Positions 27,637 through 36,200 of a stretch of 64,000 nucleotides of DNA are shown here, piece by piece. Every line of letters starts with the position of its first letter. The first letter of the stretch is position 1. The notes under the pieces were generated by a model. The model made no database searches and was not told the origin of the DNA. It saw only the letters and a program-made list of their open reading frames with translations. The position numbers and the translations under genes were made by a program. Location of the stretch: the NCBI RefSeq assembly GCF_000419585.1, contig NZ_ATTH01000001.1, forward strand, positions 1,386,005 through 1,450,004, given 5' to 3'. This stretch comes from Salisaeta longa DSM 21114. Lineage in GTDB: Bacteria > Bacteroidota > Rhodothermia > Rhodothermales > Salinibacteraceae.

Positions 27637-28437
27637 CTACCAATCGCCGCCCGCGCCCCCACCACCGAAGCCGCCGCCACCGAAGCCGCCAAAGCCACCG
27701 CCGCCGCCAAGGCCGCCCCCGCCCGATCCGCCGCCGAAGCCGCCGCCCCAAAAGATGATGGGCACATCCATGTCGCGGTGCCGGTGCTTGCCCCGCTTGC
27801 CGCCGCCCTTGCCGCCCCGGCGCTTGTTGGTAAACACAAAGTAGAGAATAATGAGCACCGTAAAGATGAGGCCGGGTGGAAGGTCGAAGCCGTCCCCTGC
27901 GGCGTCCTCTGTTGCCGAGGCCGTGTACGTACCGGCCGCCGCCTGGATGATGGCATCGGTGGCCCGGTCGAGGCCCGCGTAAAACTGCCCCTCCCGAAAG
28001 GATGGGGTAAGGATGGTGCGCACGATGCGGTTGGCAATGGCATCGGGCAGCACGCCCTCCATCCCGTAGCCCGTCGCAATGAACACCTTTCGCTCCTCGC
28101 GGGCCACCAGCAGCACCACCCCGTTGTCTTGTCCCGCCTGCCCCACGCCCCACTGCCGCCCGATGGCGGTCGCGTAATCGGCAATGGCCTGCCCGTCCAG
28201 CGTGGGCACCGTAACCACCGCAATCTGGGTGGACGTGGTGTCGGCATAGCGGCGGAGCTTCGCCTCCAGACGCTGCGCCTCCGTAGCACTCAGAAAGTTG
28301 CCCTGATCGACGACGAGTCGGTTATCGGACGGAATGACGTCGGCAAGTTGTGCCTGAGCCTGCACTTGCATCGTGCTCCCCCCAACCAGGAGGAGGCACA
28401 GCACAAGCCAGCGAAGCACGGGGGGCAGACGTTTCAT
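27637..28437 (-). CDS. TPM-domain (YgcG-like) membrane protein
   Basis: 266 residues: signal peptide (~1-30), TPM domain (~45-175: LVVDQGNFLSATEAQRLEAKL, TSTQIAVVTVPTLDG, NGVVLLVAREERKVFIATGYGMEG), a transmembrane helix (LIFTVLIILYFVF), then a basic His-containing stretch and a glycine-rich tail (GGGFGG repeats). TPM proteins are extracytoplasmic and linked to photosystem repair in plants; bacterial role is unclear. ATG 28437 places the signal at the N-terminus. Confidence 0.85.
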   Translation of the reverse strand: MKRLPPVLRWLVLCLLLVGGSTMQVQAQAQLADVIPSDNRLVVDQGNFLSATEAQRLEAKLRRYADTTSTQIAVVTVPTLDGQAIADYATAIGRQWGVGQAGQDNGVVLLVAREERKVFIATGYGMEGVLPDAIANRIVRTILTPSFREGQFYAGLDRATDAIIQAAAGTYTASATEDAAGDGFDLPPGLIFTVLIILYFVFTNKRRGGKGGGKRGKHRHRDMDVPIIFWGGGFGGGSGGGGLGGGGGFGGFGGGGFGGGGAGGDW

Positions 28438-28506
28438 AACAGACGAAGTACGATCAACAAGACGCGCCATGAACGAGCCGGTCAATGGGGAAGTTCGGTG
28501 CGAGCA

Positions 28507-29154
28507 CTACAGCGCTTCAAAGCGCCAGCCGGCCGCGGTCAGCGTTTCCAGCATGCGCTTGAGCGCGGGGAGGGCCACTTGGTCACAGATGGGATTGTCG
28601 TGCAGCACAATCACCGATCCGGGCCGAACGGTCCGCTCCACGAAACGGGCCACACCGTCCGCCGTCGCGGTTTTGAGGAAGTCGCCCGGCATCACGTCCC
28701 ACAGCACCATGCGTTGGCGGTGCGTGGCACACCACTGCCGCATCGGTCCGGTAAGGTGGCCGTAGGGCGGACGCATGTGGCGCACCCGCGCACCGATGCA
28801 GTCTTCAATGACCCGCGTCGTCCGCACCAACTCGCCGGCCACCCGCTCGTGGGGCGTGCGCCACGCATCGGGATGGGTGTAGGTGTGGTTGCCGAGCGTA
28901 TGCCCCGCCGCGTGCAAATCACGTACGAGCGCCGGATGCGCCTCGGCATGGCGTCCAACCAAAAAGCACGTAGCTTTTGCCTCGTAGCGCGCCAACAGAT
29001 CGAGCAGCTTCGGGGTGATGTCGGGCGTAGGGCCGTCATCGAACGTGAGATAGGCGACACGCTCGCGGTCATCGGTGCGCCACAGCACATCCGGAAAGAA
29101 ACGATGCACCAGGCGCAGGCCGTGCGTGGCCAGGGGCGGAATGAGAAAGCGCAT
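28507..29154 (-). CDS. Polysaccharide deacetylase (carbohydrate esterase 4)
   Basis: 215 residues, NodB homology. Motif 1 LTFDDGPTPDITP (metal and catalytic Asp), motif 2 GNHTYTHPDAW (metal His pair), motif 3 RPPYGHLTGP, motif 4/5 VMPGDFLK and SVIVLHDNP. Removes acetyl groups from an N-acetylglucosamine polymer, possibly peptidoglycan. No clear signal peptide; the N-terminus (MRFLIPPLATHGLRLVHRFF) is amphipathic. Divergent from the methyltransferase gene. Confidence 0.9.
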   Translation of the reverse strand: MRFLIPPLATHGLRLVHRFFPDVLWRTDDRERVAYLTFDDGPTPDITPKLLDLLARYEAKATCFLVGRHAEAHPALVRDLHAAGHTLGNHTYTHPDAWRTPHERVAGELVRTTRVIEDCIGARVRHMRPPYGHLTGPMRQWCATHRQRMVLWDVMPGDFLKTATADGVARFVERTVRPGSVIVLHDNPICDQVALPALKRMLETLTAAGWRFEAL

Positions 29155-29238
29155 GCAGCACGTAACAAGTCGAGACAAATGCGTGGGACGGATGTACGTG
29201 TGCGTACGCACACAAGTTACGAACGGCCCACCGTCCCA

Positions 29239-29853
29239 ATGAGCTGGTACCACAAAGCATTTGCCCACGGATTGGCCCGGGGCGACGACGCGCAGCATCG
29301 CATCTACGGTGCGCGGAAACGCGAACTGCTTGGCCCCTTGCGCGGCACGGTGGTGGAAATTGGGCCCGGCACAGGACTCAACTTCCGCTACCTTTCGCCC
29401 AACATCACGTGGATCGGCCTGGAGCCCAACCCGCACATGCATTCGTTCATACGGCGTGCAGCGGCGGCCCGCGGGGTATCGGACCTCGACCTGCGCCCGG
29501 CGCCGCTGGAGACGGCCCTGCTGCCCGATGGCACCGCAGACGCCGTGGTGAGCACGCTGGTACTATGCTCGGTGCCCGATGTCGACGACGCCCTGCGGCG
29601 CATTCACCGATGGTTACGACCCGGCGGGCGGCTCGTGTTCATCGAGCATGTGATTGCGCCCGAACGTACCGCGCAGCGGCTGGTGCAGCGCGGCCTACGG
29701 CCCTGCTGGTCGTGCCTCGCCGACGGCTGCCACCCCGACCGCGACACGGCGGCCGCGCTTCATCGCAGCCCATTTGCCAAGGTCGCCATCGAACGCTTCA
29801 ACGCCCCGCTGCCCGTGGTGCGCCCACACATTGCCGGGCACGCCATTGCCTGA
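29239..29853 (+). CDS. Class I SAM-dependent methyltransferase
   Basis: 204 residues with methyltransferase motifs: I VVEIGPGTGLNFRYLSP, acidic LEPN, motif II/III ADAVVSTLVLCSVPDVDDAL, LRPGGRLVFIEHVIAPE. C-terminal Cys/His cluster (WSCLADGCHPDRDT) is typical of the METTL7/ubiE-like subgroup. Substrate unknown. ATG 29239 follows the divergent promoter region; the long open frame further upstream is antisense to the two preceding genes. Confidence 0.85.
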   Translation: MSWYHKAFAHGLARGDDAQHRIYGARKRELLGPLRGTVVEIGPGTGLNFRYLSPNITWIGLEPNPHMHSFIRRAAAARGVSDLDLRPAPLETALLPDGTADAVVSTLVLCSVPDVDDALRRIHRWLRPGGRLVFIEHVIAPERTAQRLVQRGLRPCWSCLADGCHPDRDTAAALHRSPFAKVAIERFNAPLPVVRPHIAGHAIA

Positions 29854-29874
29854 AACCATCACTTGCGCACGGCC

Positions 29875-30573
29875 CTACACATCGCCCGCTTGCGGCCGCA
29901 GGATCAGCTCCTCGAGCACCGTGCGGTCCGACAGCCGGTACGCGTCAACCACCGACTGCGCAACATCCTCGGGCGGCATAAAGCGGTCCTCGGGCAGGTC
30001 GATGCCTTCCCACGTGGGCGTGTACGTAGCGCCCGGGATGACCGTCGTCACGCGCACGCCGTCCTCTTTCGTTTCCTCGCGCACCACCCGGGCAAAGCCG
30101 CGCAGTCCGTGCTTCGCGGCGCAGTAGCCGGCATTGCCCGGATACGCCTGGATGGACGCCACCGAGCCGGTAAAAAAGATGTGGCCACGACCGGCAGCGC
30201 GCAACGCGGGCAGAAACTGCTGCGTGACGACAAACGCAGACGTCAGGTTGACGTCGATCTGATCGCGGAAGCCGTCGGCGGTGAGCTCGTCGAGGGGCGC
30301 GTAGGTGAACGCGCCGGCGTTGTTCACGAGCACATGCGGCGCGCCCCAGGTGTCGTGCACGCGCTCGGCCATCGCCGCGACGGCCGCGTCATCCGTCACG
30401 TCGCAGGGGCACACCAGCGCCTCGGCGCCTTCGGCCCGGCACGCCTCGGCGACGGCCTCCAGCTTGTGGGTCGTGCGGGCCACGAGCGCCACGCGGGCGT
30501 CGGGCAGCGTGGCAAAGGCTTCGGCGATGGCTTGGCCAATGCCGTGGCTGGCACCGGTAACGACAACAATCAT
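29875..30573 (-). CDS. Short-chain dehydrogenase/reductase
   Basis: 232 residues. Rossmann motif VVVTGASHGIGQAIAEAF, NNAG motif, catalytic Ser in FFTGSVAS, and YCAAKHGL giving the Tyr-x-x-x-Lys pair. Basic residues after beta-2 (ARTTHK) suggest NADP preference. Substrate unknown. ATG 30573 lies 21 bases after the stop of the arsR-like gene on the same strand, so the two are probably co-transcribed. Confidence 0.9.
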   Translation of the reverse strand: MIVVVTGASHGIGQAIAEAFATLPDARVALVARTTHKLEAVAEACRAEGAEALVCPCDVTDDAAVAAMAERVHDTWGAPHVLVNNAGAFTYAPLDELTADGFRDQIDVNLTSAFVVTQQFLPALRAAGRGHIFFTGSVASIQAYPGNAGYCAAKHGLRGFARVVREETKEDGVRVTTVIPGATYTPTWEGIDLPEDRFMPPEDVAQSVVDAYRLSDRTVLEELILRPQAGDV

Positions 30574-30593
30574 AGAATATGGGCGGTGAGCAG

Positions 30594-30926
30594 TTAGCAG
30601 CAATCGGCGGGCGCCGGCGCATCAAGGGTCGTCCAAAACGACAGGAACGCCCCGCGCTGTTCATCAATGGCCGGACGGTTTAGGCAGTAACAGGAGCGCG
30701 GCCCGTCCGCAGTCACACGCACGAGGCCCGCTTCCACCAAACTTTTCAGGTGCCGCGAGACCGTGGCCTGCGCCAGCGGCAGCTCCTCGACCACGTCGCC
30801 ACAGATGCACTCGCCGCGCTCGGCGAGCAACCGCAAGATGTGCAGCCGCGCCGGATGCGCAAGCACCTTGGCCTGCGCCGCAAGGGCGCGCACGTCTGCT
30901 GGAAATTGATTGGAAGAAGAAGGCAT
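30594..30926 (-). CDS. ArsR/SmtB-family transcriptional regulator
   Basis: 110 residues: winged helix (ALAAQAKVLAHPARLHILRLL, QATVSRHLKSLVEAGLVRVT). The ECICGDV segment places a Cys-x-Cys pair at the alpha-3 position used by ArsR for As(III). An additional cysteine follows (SCYCLN) and the protein ends in Cys-Cys. Probably a thiol-binding metal or metalloid sensor. It heads a two-gene operon with the reductase and is divergent from the aldo/keto reductase. Confidence 0.88.
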   Translation of the reverse strand: MPSSSNQFPADVRALAAQAKVLAHPARLHILRLLAERGECICGDVVEELPLAQATVSRHLKSLVEAGLVRVTADGPRSCYCLNRPAIDEQRGAFLSFWTTLDAPAPADCC

Positions 30927-31158
30927 GTTAACAGCCGTATAACGAAGGCGTAGGGCATGGCATTCGATGAAACCCGCCGGCAGATGTTTCTACAGCCGCA
31001 ACGGCCCCGCGCGTGTCGCTAGCAGTGGACGTCGTCAACAAATGGTTACGCACGTTGCCGCAGAGATCACAGGTTATAAAAAACCGCAGCGGCCGTGCAG
31101 CAGTTGTTCGTGTACGGTATATCTCATGCACTCCCTGCCACAGACGCCAATAACTTGT

Positions 31159-32109
31159 ATGAAAACCCTCTCGTTCAGCAACGGCGACGAACTGCCCATC
31201 ATTGGACTTGGCACCTGGAAGTCGGACCCCGGCAAGGTGCAGCGCGCCGTGCAGGTTGCCCTGGAAGCCGGCTACCGGCACATCGACTGTGCGGCCATTT
31301 ACGGCAACGAGGCAGAAGTGGGCGCCGGGTTGCAAGCGGCCATCGACGCCGGCACCGTGGCCCGCGACGACGTGTGGATCACCTCGAAGCTCTGGAACGA
31401 CGCCCACGCCCCGTCGGACGTGCGCCCCGCCCTGGAGGACACGCTGGACGATCTTCAGCTTGACTACCTCGATCTGTACCTGATGCACTGGCCCGTAGCG
31501 CTGGCGCCTGGCACCGGCATGCCCTCGGGCCCCGAGGACTTCCGGTCGCTCGATGAGCACCCCATCGCGGAGACGTGGGCGGCGATGGAGGATCTTGTAG
31601 ACGCGGGCCTCGTGCGCCACATTGGCGTCTCGAACTTCAAGGTGGAGCGCCTGGAAGCATTGGTTGACGCGGCCGACCACGCGCCCGAGATGAATCAGAT
31701 TGAGCTGCACCCGTACCTGCAGCAGCCCGAGATGCTGGAAGCCGCCGACGCGCTGGGCGTTCACCTCACCGCCTACTCGCCCCTCGGCTCCTCAGACCGC
31801 CCCGAGGCCATGAAGGCCGACGACGAGCCGGTGCTGATGGACGACCCAACGATTGCCGAGATTGCCGAGCGGCACGAGGCGACCCCGGCGCAGGTGCTGA
31901 TCCGCTGGGCCATCGAGCGCGGCACGGCCGTCATTCCGAAGTCGGTAACGCCCGAGTACATCCGCCAGAACCTGGCCGCGGCCGAGCTCTCGCTGACGGA
32001 GGACGACATGGAGCAGATCGCCGCACTCAATCGCGGGCGGCGGTATGTGGACGGCTCGTTCTGGGCGATGGAGGGCAGCCCCTACACGATGGAAGACCTG
32101 TGGGGCTAG
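31159..32109 (+). CDS. Aldo/keto reductase
   Basis: 316 residues with the AKR (beta/alpha)8 signatures: GYRHIDCAAIYGNEAEVG (catalytic Asp and Tyr), WITSKLWN (Lys), LDLYLMHWPV (His), GVSNFKVERLE, MNQIELHPYLQQ, and the NADPH loop IPKSVTPEYIRQNL. Reduces aldehydes or sugars; natural substrate unknown. It ends 34 bases before the left 74-bp repeat of the island. Confidence 0.92.
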   Translation: MKTLSFSNGDELPIIGLGTWKSDPGKVQRAVQVALEAGYRHIDCAAIYGNEAEVGAGLQAAIDAGTVARDDVWITSKLWNDAHAPSDVRPALEDTLDDLQLDYLDLYLMHWPVALAPGTGMPSGPEDFRSLDEHPIAETWAAMEDLVDAGLVRHIGVSNFKVERLEALVDAADHAPEMNQIELHPYLQQPEMLEAADALGVHLTAYSPLGSSDRPEAMKADDEPVLMDDPTIAEIAERHEATPAQVLIRWAIERGTAVIPKSVTPEYIRQNLAAAELSLTEDDMEQIAALNRGRRYVDGSFWAMEGSPYTMEDLWG

Positions 32110-32143
32110 CCGCATCGGCCGAGGCCCACATCGCATGTTGCGT

Positions 32144-32217
32144 ATGTCGCGGCGCGCCGCCGCTTCTCAGATCCGAGGGGCGGCGGCGCTGCATGTTGCG
32201 CCTGTAATTTACGCGGG
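32144..32217 (+). repeat. Left 74-bp direct repeat bounding an ~8-kb island
   Basis: Identical to 40283-40356 except for two positions. It contains a 10-bp perfect inverted repeat (GCGCCGCCGC ... GCGGCGGCGC) around CTTCTCAGATCCGAGG and ends in TAATTTACGCGGG. No other copy noticed in the window. Candidate left attachment or recombination site. Confidence 0.85.
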
Positions 32218-32451
32218 CGGTCGGAAGCCTCCACGAACCTGTTTCACCACAGACTGCGAGAAGTCCTTGTCTAGAATCTCCAGGCAGGTGGGCTACGCTA
32301 TCTTTTGAAGAATAAAGCTTTCCTACTTTCTTTCTCCATAAATTCGCCCAAGACCACGATTTGTGCCCCCCGACGGTTACCACGATTGCCTTCAGGTAGC
32401 ATCAAGCGCATCTCCCTACATCTCGTCGAGTGCATCTGTTGTAATTTGGCA
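32218..32451. other. Gene-free, AT-rich left margin of island
   Basis: About 230 bases with no convincing ORF, RNA or integrase remnant. Base composition is markedly more AT-rich than the core genes to the left. It follows the 3' end of the coiled-coil gene and may hold its terminator, but no clean hairpin was found. Confidence 0.5.
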
Positions 32452-33258
32452 TTATCCCATTACAATCAGAGCCAAGACGATAGTTGTGACTCCAACAATC
32501 AGAATCAGAAGCGTCCGGTGCTGTTTTTCTATCTGCTCTGACAATTCTCTCACTTGTTCTTCGTGCTTATTGAGGCTTTCTTGAAGAGCGTCGGTCCGCT
32601 GTCGGTTGTCGCGAAGCCCTTGTTGTGCTTCGTCTCGAAGCGTTGACACTTTCTTAATGAGGGTCTCGTTCTCCTTCTCCAACTGATCTGCGCGCCTGCT
32701 GGTCGTCTTTTGGCCATCATGTAACCCTTGTCGGGTTTCGCTTCTCAGCGCTGACACCTCTTGACCCAGTGCCTCTTTGAGCTTCTGAAGCTGTTCTGCC
32801 TGCTCGTTTGCATGTTCCCGGTTGTCCTTCGTTACACGGCGCATCTTTGCGTCGAGGCTCTTTTCGACTTCACCGATGAGCCCTCGAACTGTCTTGAACA
32901 GATCGTCCAGATGCTGCTCATTCGACGCTCCTGTCCTTTCCAGTGCCGCATCAATCGCCGCCTCCAGGTCGTCAAGTTGGGTCTCGTGTCGCGACTGAAT
33001 CGTTTCCTGAAACCCACGAAGTGATTCGGCAGCCTCCTGAAGCGCTTTCGACCGCTGCTCCAGCTTCTTGATGCTTTTGTCGGTGGCAGCTTGCAATCGA
33101 GGCACGAACGCTTCCAGCGCCTCCGCAATGTCCGAAACGCGCTCCGCCAATTCCTCGGTTGCCGAGGCGTTCTGGTCGATCTTATCAGTGGCAGACTTCA
33201 GCCGCTGGAGTTCGTCAACCAGGTCTTCGAAATGACGTTGTGTTTGGGTGATTTCCAT
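32452..33258 (-). CDS. Coiled-coil protein with C-terminal membrane anchor, partner of RecQ-like helicase
   Basis: 268 residues, almost entirely charged heptad-type helix (e.g. FEDLVDELQRLKSATDKIDQ, VSTLRDEAQQGLRDNRQRTD), then one hydrophobic segment at the C-terminus (TLLILIVGVTTIVLALIVMG, ~248-267). This is a tail-anchored or type II-like topology with the coiled coil in the cytoplasm. No enzymatic motif. Its ATG is only 5 bases after the stop of the helicase gene, so it is almost certainly co-translated. It could tether the helicase to the membrane, act as a sensor, or be an effector. Base composition is lower in GC than the flanking genome. Confidence 0.75.
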   Translation of the reverse strand: MEITQTQRHFEDLVDELQRLKSATDKIDQNASATEELAERVSDIAEALEAFVPRLQAATDKSIKKLEQRSKALQEAAESLRGFQETIQSRHETQLDDLEAAIDAALERTGASNEQHLDDLFKTVRGLIGEVEKSLDAKMRRVTKDNREHANEQAEQLQKLKEALGQEVSALRSETRQGLHDGQKTTSRRADQLEKENETLIKKVSTLRDEAQQGLRDNRQRTDALQESLNKHEEQVRELSEQIEKQHRTLLILIVGVTTIVLALIVMG

Positions 33259-33263
33259 TGGGA

Positions 33264-36200
33264 TTACAGAATGTCAAGGGTTTCATTGAGCGTGGCGAGA
33301 CGTTTGGCCGTTCGTTCGACCAGAAGCGCATTCCGTTTGGGACGGAGGGAACGCTCGATGTCTGGGCTTATCTTGCGAAGGTGCTCATGGAAGTGCTGAA
33401 TTGTGTCGAGAACATCGGTCCAAGCGACGGACGGCTTTCGCGCGAAGGAACGAAAGCCCTGCTGGTAGGCGTCGAGTGCCTCCTCGGAGGGCTTGACCGC
33501 CTTGCTGTCGTTGTTTGTGGAGTTGTCGTCGTATTGAACCGAGTTAAGGACAAGAATGCTGAAGGCATTCAAGACGTCAAGGACGGCGTTCTGTCCTCTT
33601 AGGCTCGTCTGCAACCGGGCACAGGCGCCTCGAAGATGCTTGGCATTGTCAATCTGTCCACCCATCTCATCGGGCGGGTTGAAGACATAGTTGATGTAGG
33701 TGCGGGCAATTTCGGGAGATTCGATTTTCCCCATATCAAGCGCTGCGGGCAAGTACTTATCCCGAGCGTACTTCGAGGTGAAGTAGTACACGATGCTGTC
33801 GCGAAAGTGCTGCTCGCCCTGCTCGATGGCCTCACGACAAAGGGTATCCATATACTTGATCGACTGCTCCCGCTTTTGTTTAATCTCATCATACACAAAC
33901 TCCGTTTGCGCCCAAAGACAGCGCCGGATCATCGAATCCGTGATGGGCGAATCCGTATCAGGCGGCTCTATTTCCGAGGCTTCCATCTGGCGCAGCCGTT
34001 CGTTGGTGCTTTCCTCTCCCAGGTAGCGTCGGAAATACGTTTCAAGGGACCTACGGTATTCCGAGTCCGGCTTTCCCTGAAACCGTACGTTGTAGACTGA
34101 CGCTGCGTAGTCAATGTCGTAATCGTCGATGATCCCGAGAATAGAAAGCCGGTAGAGCGCGCGCTCCGTGTCGTTTGGGTTGCGGATCTTTAGGTAGTTG
34201 GCACGGAGAAACGCCGCCGTCTCTTCATCTAAGGAAAGAGATCGTTCCAGGTCGCGTACGTCGAAGTACCTCTCGTACTGAAAGTGAAGGCGTCCAGTAA
34301 ACTCATCTTCGCTGTGGCTGAAGTTGTAGGCGGCTCGGACGACTTCATCTTTGATTTCGTACGATTTGCCTCCCTTGAGCGCTCCGATTTCCTCCAGACG
34401 CTTTGTCATCTCCTGAACGGTATTGCTGGTGAAGCCCACCCTGAGTTCGTGCGTCTGCCTGTTTTCTTGCTCTCGCAGGACGCGAAGGATGCCAGGGGCC
34501 TGCACGCGGGTCAGAAAGTCGACGTAGGTGTCGGTGTCGGATTCTTCCTGGATGACCGTTCGGACACATTCAAGGATGTTCTGCGCCGTTTGAGGATCGG
34601 CGTTCTGCGGATACCTTCTCGGTTTAAACTGGGAAAGGTCCCGAAGATGAAGGCAACCGTAACAGACACGGTCGGCTTTTGTATCGCGCCACTTGCCGTT
34701 GACGTACAACAAGAACGGATCGGTGCCGCCCTCGGTGGGAAAGAGATTGAGGCGAACGTACGTATCGGATTGATCTCGGACTTTCTGCTCAACCAACCGG
34801 AGAAAGAACCGGTCTTCGTATCGAACCTCTTCCAGCAGTTCGGTGAGAATTTCTTTCTCGCGGGCAATGCCCTTAAACGAGTTTCGGTGGAAGTCCCGAT
34901 TCATCTCAATGTCCCGCGGATGGTACAGGATGCCGCAGAGAGCCGGTTGCCCATCGCGCCCGGCGCGTCCGGCCTCTTGGTAGAAGTTCTCCACGGAGCC
35001 GGGCGTGCTGTAGTGCAGCGTAAACCGCAGGTTGGGTTTATCAATACCCATCCCAAAGGCCTTCGTGGCGATCATCAGGTTTGCGCGATCCTGGAGGAAG
35101 AGGCGTTGGTTATCCTGCGATTCTTTTGCCGTCTTCTGCACAACCGGTTGTTTGACCGTGTCGTCGTCTTGCCTCCCAAAGAATGTCACAATCTCAAGGC
35201 TGTCGATCCGGTCCACCAGACCTCTCCTTCCTTTTTTTCCATTGCGCAGAGCCAACACGCCATTTGCGAGGGTGGGTGACTTCGTTGGACAGAAAACGAT
35301 CCCAGCGTTCGGATACGTTCCGGCACCATCCGTCCCGAAAAACGTGTCGACATCCGGCGGCAGGTGATCCTCCGAGTCTGGATTGAGCTTATGCAGTTCG
35401 GCCGGCACCGAGCGGATGAACTTCTCCGCTGCCTCGTACTTTGGCCCGCCCAACCTGCGTTCTCGCCTGTAGAACGGAAGACCTTCTCCAACGTCCGCGT
35501 CAATCGGAAGAATACGGAAGTGAAGTTCTTCGCGGTCAATCGCTTCGGCGGGAAGTGTGATGATGGCATCTTCCCCCACGCGAAGCTCCCGCTGCACGTC
35601 GGCCAGCACGTCGAACGACGCTGTTGCCGTTAGCCCGAAAAGAGGCAAACAGGCAGTGCTTTCATCTCCTTCGTCGCCTGTGGCAGAACCGGATGCTGAG
35701 CCTGAGCAGTACCGCTGTAGATTGCTTGCCAGATGCAGGTACACGTGGCGGAAGTCGTGGCCCCACTCCGAGACACAGTGTGCTTCATCTACAACGCCGC
35801 AGGAAAATCGGACGCCATTGCGCTGGCTGTTCTCAAACATCGCTCGGTAGCGAGGCATCTGCAGACGCTCAGGAGCAATGAACAGAAAGCCGAGGCGGCC
35901 CGCTACTACGTCCTCGCGAACGCGCGTCTTTTCGTCTGTGGAGTAAAACGAGTTGATGAAGTCACTCGCGCTTAAACCTTCTTCACAGAGGGCATCGTAC
36001 TGGTCTTTCATGAGCGAATTGAGGGGGTCCACGATGACCGTGGTGCCAGGCTGCAACAGGCCACAGAGCTGAAATGTGAGCGACTTTCCTCCTCCTGTAG
36101 GAAGCAGTCCGATGACGTCTTTGCCCTGCAACGCACGATTGATGATGGGCAACTGACCTGGGTAAAAGTCCCGCTTTCGGAGTGCGTTTTGCAAGAAGTA

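Noticed and set aside
27637-27760. Short repeated units resembling a tandem repeat or CRISPR
   Set aside because: These are GGN codons encoding the glycine-rich tail of the TPM protein; there are no spacers of regular length.
27544-29238. Apparent 565-residue N-terminal extension of the methyltransferase
   Set aside because: Antisense to the TPM and deacetylase genes; the methyltransferase fold starts at 29239.
33900-35280. Rightward ORFs within the helicase gene (e.g. 34284-35279)
   Set aside because: They are opposite-strand shadows of the RecQ-like coding region, which has unmistakable motor motifs.
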